This document shows positions 63,696 through 64,000 of a stretch of DNA of 64,000 bases, piece by piece. The stretch is from Atrina japonica (lineage: Eukaryota > Mollusca > Bivalvia > Pterioida > Pinnidae), in assembly GCA_030159075.1 (NCBI GenBank), contig BROG01000153.1, forward strand, positions 526,001 through 590,000, written 5' to 3'. The notes under the pieces are model-generated. The model was not told where the DNA came from and did not search any database. It was given only the letters and a program-made list of their open reading frames with translations. The first letter of the stretch is position 1. The number at the start of each line of letters is the position of its first letter. The position numbers and the translations under genes were made by a program.

Positions 63696-64000
63696 ATGTA
63701 TATTGCCGCAAGTGAAAGTTTCGTTATCAATGAAAATAAATTACTATGATTTAGCTTACGAATGAGATTTCATCTGAATTTTTTATGGAGGTAATTGTAA
63801 TCACATCACATCAAATTACATCATAGTGATGCATTCAATATATTTTATACATAACATTGTGTATTTATAAATCATTGCTGATATAATGCAAGATAATTAT
63901 GCTGGTTTCGTTTAAATATCAGCAAGCCATTCTTCTCGATTTTAACAGCGACATATGTCATTGCCTTTGCAACATGAAATGTTTGAATCTACCGCATAGA

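Larger units (their letters stand above)
62797..64000 (+). other. Intron 1 of the next tandem copy (start)
   Basis: Follows the GTATGT donor of exon copy c. It contains the RT-A tail and a SINE. No exon 2 equivalent appears before the window ends. Confidence 0.45.

Overview
This 64-kb window is nuclear DNA from a metazoan, most likely a bivalve or other mollusc. The coding sequence is AT-rich and intron-split with GT/AG sites and an AATAAA signal. Transposons and simple repeats (TA, CA, CT, GATA, CATA) are dense, and the tRNA-headed SINEs and reverse-transcriptase repeats are of kinds I associate with bivalves. The species assignment is an inference.

The one clear host locus is on the + strand, about 33.5-60.7 kb. 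It encodes a stand-alone EgtD-type (Methyltransf_33) SAM-dependent methyltransferase in seven coding exons: 36301-36477, 40195-40333, 40938-41040, 42217-42323, 50020-50097, 58169-58345 and 60156-60346. All exon phases agree and give 323 residues, the usual EgtD length. A second, equivalent first exon lies upstream at 33498-33674. A third at 62620-62796 starts a further tandem copy that leaves the window. The fold residues look intact, but one position that binds histidine in bacterial EgtD appears to be glycine here, so the substrate is uncertain.

The introns hold large insertions. A young BEL/Pao LTR retrotransposon (42747-49948, target duplication TTTAG, LTRs differing at 3 bases and one T) sits in intron 4 in sense orientation, and its polyprotein frame is broken several times. 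An L1/Tx1-like LINE (about 51252-57798, minus strand) sits in intron 5, nested inside an older reverse-transcriptase repeat and carrying a tandem-monomer 5' region. Intron 1 holds the most unusual object: LTR-spacer-LTR-spacer-LTR-spacer-LTR (37604-38663, minus strand). Its about 162-bp LTRs contain the internal promoter region of 5S rRNA and its spacers are only 120 bp. This is a miniature LTR element (TRIM) resembling plant Cassandra, in tandem and flanked by a single target duplication. Intron 1 also carries a hAT-like MITE.

From 1 to 33 kb I find no convincing host gene. The sequence is a patchwork of fragments of one reverse-transcriptase family (called RT-A here), at least three SINE families, an internally deleted Tc1 element (about 25.84-26.47 kb), a pogo/Tigger-type MITE (18369-18900), a repeat pair of which one copy is split by a 1.6-kb insertion (22.7-24.8 kb versus 30.3-30.8 kb), and long microsatellites. 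From 60.7 to 64 kb there are SINEs, an RT-A tail and the first exon of the next methyltransferase copy.
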